A stretch of 64,000 nt of DNA from Geodermatophilus arenarius (GTDB taxonomy: Bacteria; Actinomycetota; Actinomycetes; Mycobacteriales; Geodermatophilaceae): the NCBI RefSeq assembly GCF_042654585.1, contig NZ_JBHSGR010000006.1, forward strand, positions 1 through 64,000, written 5' to 3'. The notes beneath the pieces are model-generated. The model had not been told where the DNA came from and did not search any database. It worked only from the letters and a program-made list of their open reading frames with translations. Both the position numbers and the translations under genes were made by a program. Below are positions 15,807-23,409 of this stretch, piece after piece (positions within the stretch are counted from its first letter, which is position 1; every line of letters starts with the position of its first letter).

Positions 15807-16727
15807 GTGACCGACGTACCGCCCCGCCTCCTCCTCCGCCGCGACGCGCTCGACGAGGGCTTCACCGACGACGAGCTGGGCCGCCTGGCCCGGCGCCGGG
15901 AGTGGACCCGCCTGCGCCGAGGCGCCTACCTCGACGGCGCCGCACCGGACGCCGCGGCCGCCCGCCACCGCCTCCTGGTGACGGCGACACTCGGCCAGCT
16001 CCGGCGGCCGGCCGTCGTCAGCCACCAGTCGGCGGCGGTCCTGCTCGGCATGCCGCTCTGGGGTGTACCGCTGGGCCGGGTGCACGTCACCCGGCGACCG
16101 CCCGCGTGGAACGACGCCGGCCGCGTCCTGTTCGTCCACGTCGGAGGCCTGGACGACGACGAGGTCGTGGAGGTCGGCGGCGTTGCCGTCACCTCGCCGG
16201 CCCGGACCGCCGTCGACCTCGCTCGTGCGGTGCCGTTCGAGCCGGCCGTCGTCGTGCTCGACGCAGCACTGCACGCCGGACTCTGCACCGAGGCCACACT
16301 GACCGACGCCCTGGGACGGTGCCGCGGGCGGCCGGGCGCCCGGTCGGCCGGCCGCGCCGTCCGGTTCGCCGACGGCCGCAGCGAGAGCGTCGGGGAGAGC
16401 CGCAGCCGGGTGGTCCTGCACGCACTGGGTCTGGACCCCAGCGGCCTGCAGTTCCCGGTGCGGACGGCGGAGGACGTCCTGCTCGGCCGCACCGACTTCG
16501 TGTGGGAGGACCGCCGCGTGGTCGGCGAGTTCGACGGGCAGGTCAAGTACGGGCGGCTGCTCCGGCCGGGCCAGCACCCGGGCGACGCCGTGTTCGAGGA
16601 GAAGCGCCGGGAGGACGCCATCCGCGGCGAGGGCTGGGGAGTGGTCCGCTGGACCTGGGACGACGTGCAGGACCGGATCCTCCTGGGGGCACGGGTCCGG
16701 CGAGCACTAGTCCGCGGCGGAAGGTGA
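15807..16727 (+). CDS. AbiEi-like winged-helix protein with PD-(D/E)XK/Vsr-like C-terminal domain
   Basis: This 306-residue protein has two parts. Residues 1-90 resemble the AbiEi antitoxin winged-helix (LLRRDALDEGFTDDELGRL, TRLRRGAYLD, VVSHQSAAVLLGMPLW). Residues 185-306 look like a DUF559/Vsr-type nuclease fold, with E197, D230 and the EFDGQVK strand (E241, D243, K247) as candidate catalytic residues. Such proteins are widespread and usually solitary in actinobacteria. No AbiEii toxin partner is adjacent, so a type IV toxin-antitoxin role is not supported here. DNA cleavage or regulation is possible but unproven. The gene is bracketed by inverted copies of the 74-bp element, the second starting on the base after its stop codon. 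Confidence 0.75.
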   Translation: MTDVPPRLLLRRDALDEGFTDDELGRLARRREWTRLRRGAYLDGAAPDAAAARHRLLVTATLGQLRRPAVVSHQSAAVLLGMPLWGVPLGRVHVTRRPPAWNDAGRVLFVHVGGLDDDEVVEVGGVAVTSPARTAVDLARAVPFEPAVVVLDAALHAGLCTEATLTDALGRCRGRPGARSAGRAVRFADGRSESVGESRSRVVLHALGLDPSGLQFPVRTAEDVLLGRTDFVWEDRRVVGEFDGQVKYGRLLRPGQHPGDAVFEEKRREDAIRGEGWGVVRWTWDDVQDRILLGARVRRALVRGGR

Positions 16728-16801
16728 GCCCTCCTGGGGTGTTCTTCGCGCTCGAGGGGTGCTGCAGGACCCCAGGAGGACGAGGAACGCCCCAGGAGGG
16801 C
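16728..16801 (+). repeat. 74-bp palindromic repeat element, copy B
   Basis: It starts on the base after the stop of the AbiEi-like gene and ends 7 bp before the convergent PhoH stop. The outermost 12 bases at each end are perfectly complementary (GCCCTCCTGGGG type). The terminal pairs differ from copies A and C in a compensatory way (G-C for C-G at the first and third positions), which supports a conserved hairpin. It is likely to act as a bidirectional terminator here, by position. Confidence 0.8.
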
Positions 16802-16808
16802 CGCGCGG

Positions 16809-18104
16809 TCAGAGCTCGAGGTCCTCCAGCATCTCGGTGACCAGGGCGGCGATCGGCGAGCGCTCGGACCGGGTCAGCGTCACGTGGGCGAACAGCGGGT
16901 GCCCCTTCAGCTGCTCGACCACCGCGGCGACGCCGTCGTGCCGGCCGACCCGCAGGTTGTCCCGCTGCGCGACGTCGTGGGTGAGCACCACCCGCGACCC
17001 GCTGCCCAGCCGCGACAGCACGGTGAGCAGCACGCCGCGCTCGAGCGACTGCGCCTCGTCGACGATCACGAACGAGTCGTGCAGTGAGCGGCCGCGGATG
17101 TGGGTCAGCGGCAGCACCTCGATGAGGTCGCGCGCGGCGATCTCGTCGAGGACGTCCGTGGACACCAGCGCGCCGAGGGTGTCGTAGACCGCCTGCGCCC
17201 AGGGCGACATCTTCTCGCCCTCGCTGCCGGGCAGGTACCCGAGCTCCTGCCCGCCGACGGCGTACAGCGGCCGGAAGATCACGACCTTCCTGTGCGCGCG
17301 CCGCTCCATCACCGACTCCAGCCCCGCGCACAGCGCCAGTGCAGACTTGCCGGTGCCCGCCCGCCCGCCGAGCGAGACGATGCCGATCTCGGGGTCCAGC
17401 AGCAGGTCCAGTGCCACCCGCTGCTCGGCCGAGCGCCCGTGCAGCCCGAACGCCTCGCGGTCACCGCGCACCAGCCGCACCTGCTTGTCCGGGGTCACCC
17501 GTCCCAGCGCCGACCCGCGCGAGCTCAGCAGCACCAGCCCGGTGTGCGCGGGCAGCTCCGCGGCCGCCGGCACGTACACCTCGCCGGTGTCGTAGAGGCC
17601 CGACAGCTCGGCGTCGTCCAGCGACAGCTCGGCCATGCCGGTCCAGCCCTCGTCGACGGAGTCCAGCGCGCGGTACTCGTCGGTCTCCAGGCCGACGGCG
17701 GCCGCCTTGACCCGCAGCGGCACGTCCTTGGTGACCAGGCAGACGTCGCGGCCCTCGGCCCGCAGGTTCAGCGCGACCACCATGATCCGGCTGTCGTTGC
17801 TGTCGTTGCGGAAGCCGGCGGGGAGCACCGCGGCGTCGCTGTGGTTGAGCTCGACGTGCAGCGTGCCGCCGTCCTCCCCCACCGGCACCGGCGCGTCGAG
17901 CCGGCCGTGGGTGACCCGCAGGTCGTCGAGCAGCCGCAGCGCCTGGCGGGCGAACCAGCCGAGCTCCGGGTGGTGCCGCTTGTCCTCGAGCTCCCCGATG
18001 ACGACCAGCGGGAGCACCACGTCGGCGTCGCCGAAGCGCAGCAGCGCGCGGGGGTCGGACAGCAGGACGGAGGTGTCGAGGACGTACGTGCGGCGAGTGG
18101 TCAC
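16809..18104 (-). CDS. phoH2: PIN-PhoH family ATPase (PhoH2-like)
   Basis: This 431-residue protein is read from GTG 18104, preceded by GGGGAG eight bases upstream. The N-terminal PIN nuclease domain (about 5-145) has acidic residues at D10, E38, D104 and D127. The C-terminal PhoH domain has Walker A GGRAGTGKS at 246-254 and a Walker B-like FVIVDEAQSL. The fusion matches PhoH2 of mycobacteria (Rv1095 type), described as a sequence-specific RNA helicase and RNase. The in-frame extension upstream of 18104 is non-coding. It is convergent with the AbiEi-like gene across a 74-bp repeat. The 268-bp upstream region (18105-18372) holds a TAGCGT hexamer at 18258-18263 that could be a -10 box. Confidence 0.92.
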   Translation of the reverse strand: MTTRRTYVLDTSVLLSDPRALLRFGDADVVLPLVVIGELEDKRHHPELGWFARQALRLLDDLRVTHGRLDAPVPVGEDGGTLHVELNHSDAAVLPAGFRNDSNDSRIMVVALNLRAEGRDVCLVTKDVPLRVKAAAVGLETDEYRALDSVDEGWTGMAELSLDDAELSGLYDTGEVYVPAAAELPAHTGLVLLSSRGSALGRVTPDKQVRLVRGDREAFGLHGRSAEQRVALDLLLDPEIGIVSLGGRAGTGKSALALCAGLESVMERRAHRKVVIFRPLYAVGGQELGYLPGSEGEKMSPWAQAVYDTLGALVSTDVLDEIAARDLIEVLPLTHIRGRSLHDSFVIVDEAQSLERGVLLTVLSRLGSGSRVVLTHDVAQRDNLRVGRHDGVAAVVEQLKGHPLFAHVTLTRSERSPIAALVTEMLEDLEL

Positions 18105-18372
18105 GGGTCGTCTCCCCTGGGGCGCGAGACCGCGCCCCGCCTCGAAGGTGGCCGGGCCCCGGCGCAGGGGCCGGGCACCGGCCCCCCTGGTCGACGAGAA
18201 CGTCAGCACCAACCGGGCCTCCCGTGGACGGCGGGGCGGGCCCGTCGTCCACCCCGGACGCTAGAGGCACGGACCGACAGGAGCGCGCGGTCACAGCGCG
18301 CCGAAACCCACTGTTCACCCGATGGGGTCCCACCCGTACCGCCCGTCCCGGCGACGGCCGGGCGCGCACGGC

Positions 18373-18660
18373 TCAGTACCGCTCGCGTCCCCGCGCGTCC
18401 GGCGGCCGGGGCAGCGGGCGCGACGCCGGGAGCTCCCACGTGGGCGGCGGCCCGCCGCGCTCCGGCGCCTCCCAGGTCTCCGGCCGCCGTCCCCGCCGCG
18501 GCCGCGCAGCCGCTGCCGCCCACAGCGCCGGCACCAGCAGGACCGGCCACTGGACGGCGAGGTCTCCGATCCACAGCAGGCCCGCGAGCAGGAGCGCGAA
18601 CAGCCATCCCGCCGTCCACAGGCCGAGGGCGCGGGCCTCCCGGGGGTCGCGGCGGGGCAC
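18373..18660 (-). CDS. Small membrane protein, function unknown
   Basis: This 95-residue protein has a short basic N-terminus, two adjacent hydrophobic segments (about 12-30 and 33-50), then a Pro/Arg/Glu-rich cytoplasmic tail with ETWEAP and TWELP motifs. I do not recognise a family. GTG 18660 lies 3 bp after the stop of the upstream metallopeptidase-like gene, so the two are probably co-transcribed. Length and composition fit a real gene, but with no recognisable domain the confidence is moderate. Confidence 0.6.
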   Translation of the reverse strand: MPRRDPREARALGLWTAGWLFALLLAGLLWIGDLAVQWPVLLVPALWAAAAARPRRGRRPETWEAPERGGPPPTWELPASRPLPRPPDARGRERY

Positions 18661-18663
18661 CGG

Positions 18664-19881
18664 TCAGGCGTCCGAGAGCTCGGCGGTGACGACGGCGGGG
18701 GTCAGCGGCTCGTCGAGCAGGCGCACGAAGCGGTCGGCGACGTCCTGGCCGGCCGGGCGGGCGCCGAGCCAGCGGTGCAGCAGGTCGTAGCCCTCGACGT
18801 AGGTGGTGATGTACGCCCGCCACAGCGGGTGGGTGAGGAACCGCAGCTGCTGGCGGGCCCGGTCGGGGCTGACCAGCGACCAGTGCTGGATGTAGGCGGC
18901 GACCTCGTCGGCGTCGGCCCCGCGGTCGTGCAGGAGCACGGCGGCGTCCTGGCGCACCCGGTTCAGCGGCGCGGCGGCCGCGGCGATCCGCTCGGCGAGG
19001 TGCCCGTCGAAGCGCAGCCCCAGGTCGCCGAGCACCTCGGCCGACCACGGCCCCCAGCCGTCGCCGACGGCGGCGTCGACGCCGAGGTCGGCCAGCCCCT
19101 CGGCCATCAGGCACTCGGGGGTGTTGACGAGGAACACCGTGTGCTCGAGGTGGCCGGCCCGCTCGACCAGCCCGCGTTCCTTGCGGCAGTGCTCGGTGTG
19201 GTGGCCGGGGTAGGACTCGTGCGCCACCAGGTGCACCAGCTGGCTGAGCCGGTGCGGCAGGTCGGCGTTGATCGCCACCCGGGAGCGGTAGTCGCCCTCG
19301 TAGTAGTTGAAGCCCGACCACGGCTTGTCGGTGACCACCTCGTAGCGCACCGTCTCGGCCTCGGGCAGCCCGTAGCGGCCGCGCACCCGGTCGCGCAGCG
19401 CGCTGGACAGCGCGTGCACCGCGGCCTCCAGCCGCTGCGGCGGGCACTCCTCGCGACGGCGGTGCGCGGCGTAGCGCTCGGCCAGCGACCCCTCGCCGGG
19501 CAGCAGCGCGTCCAGCTCGGCGTGCGCGGCGGCGTAGGCGGCCGGGTCGCCGAGGGTGAGGTCGACCTGAAAGTAGCCGCGGACCTCGTCGAGGAAGCCC
19601 ACCGGCTCCCCGCTCATCTTCCGGGCGCTGCACTCCAGGCCGGTGAGCTGGCCGCGCAGGAACGCGGCGCGGTCGGCCGGGAGCACGGTCGAGTCCAGCT
19701 CCTGCAGCAGCGCCCGGGCCTGGGCGCGCAGCCCCTGCGGCGTCGGGGCCGGCTCGCTCTCGACCTCGGCGCGGATCCGCTTCTCGCCGGTGTAGGCGTC
19801 GACGAACCCGGACTCCAACCGGTCGAACCGCAGCCCCAGCCGCACGTACTCGAGGGGGACGTCGACCGCGCCGAGTGCCAT
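18664..19881 (-). CDS. DUF885-like putative zinc metallopeptidase
   Basis: A protein of 405 residues is read from ATG 19881. GTG 19902, overlapping the uppS stop, would add seven residues, and neither start has a clear ribosome site. The key motif is HESYPGHHTEH near residue 220, a zinc-binding HExxxGH-like helix as in DUF885 proteins. It is followed by helices with TPECLMAEGLADLG, whose Glu could be the third ligand. It has no signal peptide, so it is likely cytosolic. It is shorter than classical DUF885 proteins (about 550 residues). It follows uppS closely and precedes a small membrane protein. The substrate is unknown; the peptidase call rests on the motif. Confidence 0.7.
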   Translation of the reverse strand: MALGAVDVPLEYVRLGLRFDRLESGFVDAYTGEKRIRAEVESEPAPTPQGLRAQARALLQELDSTVLPADRAAFLRGQLTGLECSARKMSGEPVGFLDEVRGYFQVDLTLGDPAAYAAAHAELDALLPGEGSLAERYAAHRRREECPPQRLEAAVHALSSALRDRVRGRYGLPEAETVRYEVVTDKPWSGFNYYEGDYRSRVAINADLPHRLSQLVHLVAHESYPGHHTEHCRKERGLVERAGHLEHTVFLVNTPECLMAEGLADLGVDAAVGDGWGPWSAEVLGDLGLRFDGHLAERIAAAAAPLNRVRQDAAVLLHDRGADADEVAAYIQHWSLVSPDRARQQLRFLTHPLWRAYITTYVEGYDLLHRWLGARPAGQDVADRFVRLLDEPLTPAVVTAELSDA

Positions 19882-19894
19882 GGGCCCGAGTCTG

Positions 19895-20674
19895 TCACCC
19901 ACCGAAACGGCGGTGCCGCGCCGCGTAGGCCCGCAGCGCCCGCAGGAAGTCCACCCGCCGGAAGTCGGGCCAGTAGACGTCGGTGAAGTAGAACTCCGAG
20001 TGCGCCGTCTGCCAGAGCAGGAAGCCCGACAGCCGCTGCTCGCCGCTGGTGCGGATGACCAGGTCCGGGTCGGGCTGGCCGCGGGTGTAGAGGTGCTCGG
20101 CGATGTGCTCGACGTCGAGCACCTCGACCAGCTCGTCCAGCGACGTCCCCCGGCTCGCGTGCTCGGCCAGCAGCGAGCGGACGGCGTCGGCGATCTCCCG
20201 GCGGCCGCCGTAGCCGACGGCGAGGTTCACCGTCGCGCCCGGCCGGTCGCGGGTGGTCTCCTCGGCCTCCTTGAGGACGGTGACCGTCTCCGGCGGCAAC
20301 AGCCCCAGCGCGCCGACCGGGTGCAGCTGCCACCGGCGGTCGGGCGCCGACAGGTCCTCGACGACGCCCTCGATGATCCGCAGCAGCGGCGTGAGCTCGG
20401 GCTCGGGCCGGGACAGGTTGTCGGTGGAGAGCAGGAAGAGGGTGACCACCTCCACGCCGGCCTCGTCGCACCAGGCGAGGAACGAGGCGATGCGGTCGGC
20501 GCCGCGGCGGTGGCCGGCGTTCGGGTCGAGCAGCCCGGTGGCGCGTGCCCAGCGGCGGTTGCCGTCGATGATCGCGCCCACGTGCCGGGGGACGTCGGCG
20601 CCCACCAGCTGCCGGGCCAGGCGACGCTCGTACATCTGCGTCAGGACGTCGCGGACCCACTGACGCGCCCCCAC
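19895..20674 (-). CDS. uppS: Z-isoprenyl diphosphate synthase (UppS family)
   Basis: This 259-residue cis-prenyltransferase has IIDGNRRWAR (the catalytic Asp loop, in place of MDGNGRWA), the LSTDNLSRP helix, VNLAVGYGGRREI, DLVIRTSGEQRLSGFLLWQ and SEFYFTDVYWPDF motifs. It condenses isopentenyl diphosphate onto an allylic primer. The missing second Gly in DGNRRW and the chromosomal context beside a hemolysin III gene match the short-chain Z,E-farnesyl diphosphate synthase of mycobacteria (Rv1086) rather than the long-chain enzyme. That chain-length assignment is inference. The GTG start appears leaderless: a TAGGGT box lies 8 bases upstream. Confidence 0.92.
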   Translation of the reverse strand: MGARQWVRDVLTQMYERRLARQLVGADVPRHVGAIIDGNRRWARATGLLDPNAGHRRGADRIASFLAWCDEAGVEVVTLFLLSTDNLSRPEPELTPLLRIIEGVVEDLSAPDRRWQLHPVGALGLLPPETVTVLKEAEETTRDRPGATVNLAVGYGGRREIADAVRSLLAEHASRGTSLDELVEVLDVEHIAEHLYTRGQPDPDLVIRTSGEQRLSGFLLWQTAHSEFYFTDVYWPDFRRVDFLRALRAYAARHRRFGG

Positions 20675-20682
20675 GGGGCCAC

Positions 20683-20688
20683 ACCCTA
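20683..20688 (-). promoter_or_regulatory. -10 box of leaderless uppS promoter
   Basis: TAGGGT on the minus strand is separated by 8 bases from the uppS GTG. This spacing would place the transcription start at or next to the start codon; no ribosome site is present. Confidence 0.5.
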
Positions 20689-20788
20689 GGCGCCCGGGGA
20701 CGCCGCCGTTCCGCTGCCTCCCGCCCGCGCGCCGCCCCTCCGGGGCGCTGCCGGGGAACTCACAGGTCGCTGGCGCTGCGGCCCCACC

Positions 20789-20804
20789 TACGCCTCCGTA
20801 ACCT
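20789..20804 (+). promoter_or_regulatory. Leaderless hemolysin III promoter with overlapping inverted repeat
   Basis: TAACCT (20799-20804) lies 7 bases before GTG 20812, so transcription probably starts at the start codon. The -10 box overlaps an inverted repeat TACG-N4-CGTA (20789-20800). A repressor binding there would block the promoter; the regulator is not identified. Confidence 0.5.
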
Positions 20805-20811
20805 CGGGTGT

Positions 20812-21624
20812 GTGACCTCTGCTCCCGACGAACTCGAGCCGGTCCGGGTGGTGGCCGACGGGGCCGAGATCGAGGCCCCGCGCGGCCCCGCCCTCGCCAC
20901 CGTCCTCGAGGAGGACGAGCGGGTCGAGCGGACCTGGACCGCCGCGGACTTCGCCGACGGCGACTGGGAGCACCCCGACACGCGACCGCGGATGCGCGGG
21001 TGGCTGCACCTGTTCGCCTTCTTCGGCGCGATCGTCGCCGGCGCCGTCCTCGTGCCGCTGGGCTCGGTGCTCGGCGCCCGCGCCGGCTTCTCGGTCGCCG
21101 TCTACTGCCTGACCATCTGCGGCCTGTTCGGCATCAGCGCGCTCTACCACCGCCGGCGCTGGTCACCGCGCGGCTGGAAGGTCATGAAGCGGCTCGACCA
21201 CTCGATGATCTTCCTGTTCATCGCGGGCACGTACACGCCGTTCTCGCTGCTCGCCGTCGACCAGCCGCTGGGCTACTGGGTCCTCGGCGGCGTCTGGGCC
21301 GGCGCGCTGGCCGGCGTCTGCCTCAAGCTCACCTGGCCGACGGCACCGCGCTGGGTGGGCGTGCCGCTCTACGTGGGCCTGGGCTGGGTCGCCGTCTTCA
21401 TCCTCACCGACATCCTGCACATCGCGGGCGTGACCTCGCTGGTGCTGCTGGCGGCCGGCGGCGTGCTCTACACCGTCGGCGGCGTCGCCTACGCGATCAA
21501 GAAGCCGAACCCGTGGCCGGGCGTCTTCGGCTACCACGAGGTCTTCCACGCGATGACCGTCGTGGCCGCGATCTGCCACTACATCGCCGTCTACTTCGCG
21601 ATGTACAACAGCCCCTTCGTCTGA
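20812..21624 (+). CDS. Hemolysin III family (PAQR/TrhA-type) membrane protein
   Basis: This 270-residue protein has an acidic N-terminal tail (about 1-60) and seven predicted membrane helices. Family motifs include SALYHRRRW, the KRLDHSMIFLFIAGTYTPF block, and the C-terminal GYHEVFHAMTVVAAICHYIAVYF with the conserved histidines. PAQR/hemolysin III proteins are linked to membrane lipid homeostasis; zinc-binding His/Asp residues are conserved here. The gene is divergent from uppS, a layout shared with mycobacteria (Rv1085c/Rv1086). The GTG start is supported by a leaderless promoter pattern. Named hemolytic activity should not be assumed. Confidence 0.92.
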   Translation: MTSAPDELEPVRVVADGAEIEAPRGPALATVLEEDERVERTWTAADFADGDWEHPDTRPRMRGWLHLFAFFGAIVAGAVLVPLGSVLGARAGFSVAVYCLTICGLFGISALYHRRRWSPRGWKVMKRLDHSMIFLFIAGTYTPFSLLAVDQPLGYWVLGGVWAGALAGVCLKLTWPTAPRWVGVPLYVGLGWVAVFILTDILHIAGVTSLVLLAAGGVLYTVGGVAYAIKKPNPWPGVFGYHEVFHAMTVVAAICHYIAVYFAMYNSPFV

Positions 21625-21631
21625 GCGCCGG

Positions 21632-22885
21632 TCAGCTGAACGGCGGCCGCCCGTCCCACCGGGTCGAGGCCCGGCCCGCCGCGCGCCAGGCGCGGGCGAC
21701 GACGTCGCGGTCGGCCTCGGTGACCAGGTTGCCCATCACCCGCAGCGCCACGGTCATCAGCGACCGGGACCGCATCCCGACCGGGCCCGCCGAGGGCAGG
21801 AAGCGGGGCACCGTGAGCAGCCCGGCGAGCCGCCGGGCGATCGAGAAGGCCTCGCCGTAGTGACGGCGCAGCGTCGCCGGCCAGGCGCACGACCAGTCGT
21901 CCTCGGCCAGCAGGTCGACGACGGCGCGCCCGGTCTCGAGGCCGTAGTCGATGCCCTCGCCGTTGAGCGGGTTCACGCAGCCGGCGGCGTCACCGACCAG
22001 CGCCCAGTTCCGGCCGGCGACACCGGAGACGGCGCCGCCCATGGGCAGCAGCGCGGACGCGACGTCGCGGACCGGCCCGTCGAGCTGCCACTCCTCGCGC
22101 CGTGACCCGGCGTAGAACTCCAGCAGCGACTTCAGCTGCACCCCGGCGGGCCGCCGCGCCGTCGCCAGGGTCCCGACGCCGAGGTTGACCTCACCGGCGG
22201 CGGCACCCAGCGGGAAGACCCAGCCGTACCCGGACAGCAGCTCGCCCTCCTCGCCGCGCAGCTCGAGGTGGGAGGAGATCCACTCGTCGTCGCTGCGGCC
22301 GGAGCGGACGTAGCTGCGTGCGGCGACGCCGTAGGCGGTGTCGCGGTGCCACTCCCGGCCGAGCACCCGGCCCAGCGGCGAGCGCACGCCGTCGGCGACG
22401 ACCAGCCGGCGGCAGGCGACGCTCACCCGGCTGTCGTCGGCGAGCTCGAACACCACCGCGCGGACCCGGTCGCCCTCGCGCTCCACGTCGACCGCCCGCG
22501 CGCCGTCGACCGGGACCGCCCCCGAGCCGACCGCCACCTCCCGGATCCGGGCGTCGAGCTCGGTGCGCGGCACCGCGCCGCCGTGGTCGGGGAAGGCGCC
22601 ACCCGGCCAGGGCAGCTCCCACACCTGCCCGAACCCGGCGGCGCGCAGGCCGCGGTTGCGGGCGTGTCCGCGCACCCAGTCGCCGAGGCCGAGGTGGTCG
22701 AGCTCGGCGATGGCGCGGGGGGTCAGCCCGTCGCCGCAGGTCTTGTCGCGCGGGAAGACGGCGGCGTCGGCGAGCAGCACGTCGTGACCGGCGCGCGCGG
22801 CCCACGCGGCCGCCGCCGAGCCCGCCGGCCCGGCCCCCACCACGAGGACGTCGGTCGCGGCGGGGACGGCGGCAGCTGCTGGCAC
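21632..22885 (-). CDS. Geranylgeranyl reductase family FAD-dependent oxidoreductase
   Basis: This 417-residue protein is read from GTG 22885, preceded by GGAGGG. The N-terminal Rossmann motif is VLVVGAGPAGSAAAAWAA. It is followed by the family signature FPRDKTCGDGLTPRAI, a second FAD motif LVGDAAGCVNPLNGEGIDYG near residue 290, and a C-terminal helical region. These enzymes saturate prenyl chains, for example menaquinone side chains by MenJ in mycobacteria. That substrate is a family-based inference. The in-frame extension beyond 22885 is a shadow of the broken gene upstream. It converges with the hemolysin III gene with only 7 bp between stops. Confidence 0.9.
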   Translation of the reverse strand: MPAAAAVPAATDVLVVGAGPAGSAAAAWAARAGHDVLLADAAVFPRDKTCGDGLTPRAIAELDHLGLGDWVRGHARNRGLRAAGFGQVWELPWPGGAFPDHGGAVPRTELDARIREVAVGSGAVPVDGARAVDVEREGDRVRAVVFELADDSRVSVACRRLVVADGVRSPLGRVLGREWHRDTAYGVAARSYVRSGRSDDEWISSHLELRGEEGELLSGYGWVFPLGAAAGEVNLGVGTLATARRPAGVQLKSLLEFYAGSRREEWQLDGPVRDVASALLPMGGAVSGVAGRNWALVGDAAGCVNPLNGEGIDYGLETGRAVVDLLAEDDWSCAWPATLRRHYGEAFSIARRLAGLLTVPRFLPSAGPVGMRSRSLMTVALRVMGNLVTEADRDVVARAWRAAGRASTRWDGRPPFS

Positions 22886-22911
22886 GCCCTCCAGTGTCCC
22901 TGCTCCGCGGC

Positions 22912-22967
22912 GGCCTCCCTGCCGGGTCCCGCCGCGAGCTCGCGAGGGGCGGGGGGGCAGGGAGGCC
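22912..22967 (-). terminator. Long nested hairpin between broken gene and reductase gene
   Basis: A perfect 12-bp outer stem (22912-22923 with 22956-22967) encloses a 32-base region that itself contains CCCGCC/GGCGGG and a GCGAGCTCGC palindrome. It lies 26 bp before the reductase start on the minus strand, probably ending transcription from upstream. Confidence 0.5.
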
Positions 22968-23001
22968 CTCCAACCGAACAGGGGGAACCGGGCGGCGGCG
23001 T

Positions 23002-23390
23002 CCCCAGCGCGGCGCGGTCGGCGTCGGACAGCGGCCCCCGGCCGGCGGCCACGAGCACCGCCGCGGCGGCCTCGGCGTGGCCGCGCTGCACCGCCGCGGA
23101 GCCGCCGTGGAGGCCGGCCCCCGCGCGGGTGGCCCACGGGCCGTCCTCGTCGTCGGGCGCCGGCGGGCGCCACGAGCGCCAGTGGTCCACCGCGGTCGTG
23201 TCCGGCGGGCCGCCCGCCGGGGTCGCCGGCGCGACCGGCGCCCGGCGGGCGTCCTGCGGCAGGTGGTGGGTCAGTCGACCACCGCCCGGCCGGTGCAGCC
23301 GGTCGGCGCCCACCGCTCGGCACGGGTGAGCGTGAGCAGCACCCGGGTGAGGTCCTCGTACGCCGTGTGCAGCAGCTCCCGCGGGCTCAC
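23002..23390 (-). pseudogene. Frameshifted TIGR03083-type (mycothiol-dependent maleylpyruvate isomerase-like) remnant
   Basis: From GTG 23390 a 39-residue frame (RELLHTAYEDLTRVLLTLTR, then RWAPTGCTGRAVVD) stops at 23271. The next frame continues the family pattern at once: LTHHLPQDARRA, then ATPAGGPPDTTAVDHWRSWRP and HGGSAAVQRGHAEAAAAVLV. Adding one C after GTCGAC near 23273 restores LTHH directly after VVD. Recognisable sequence fades at about 23002, so the C-terminal third also seems lost. The intact family consists of DinB-fold proteins, some using mycothiol. It may be a true pseudogene or a sequencing error plus truncation. It sits between the reductase gene and an RHH-like gene. Confidence 0.65.
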
Positions 23391-23409
23391 CCCACCAGCC
23401 TGGCAGGGC

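Noticed and set aside
15807..16727. AbiEi-like gene as part of a type IV toxin-antitoxin pair
   Set aside because: No AbiEii-like nucleotidyltransferase gene lies on either side; the neighbours are a small membrane protein and PhoH.
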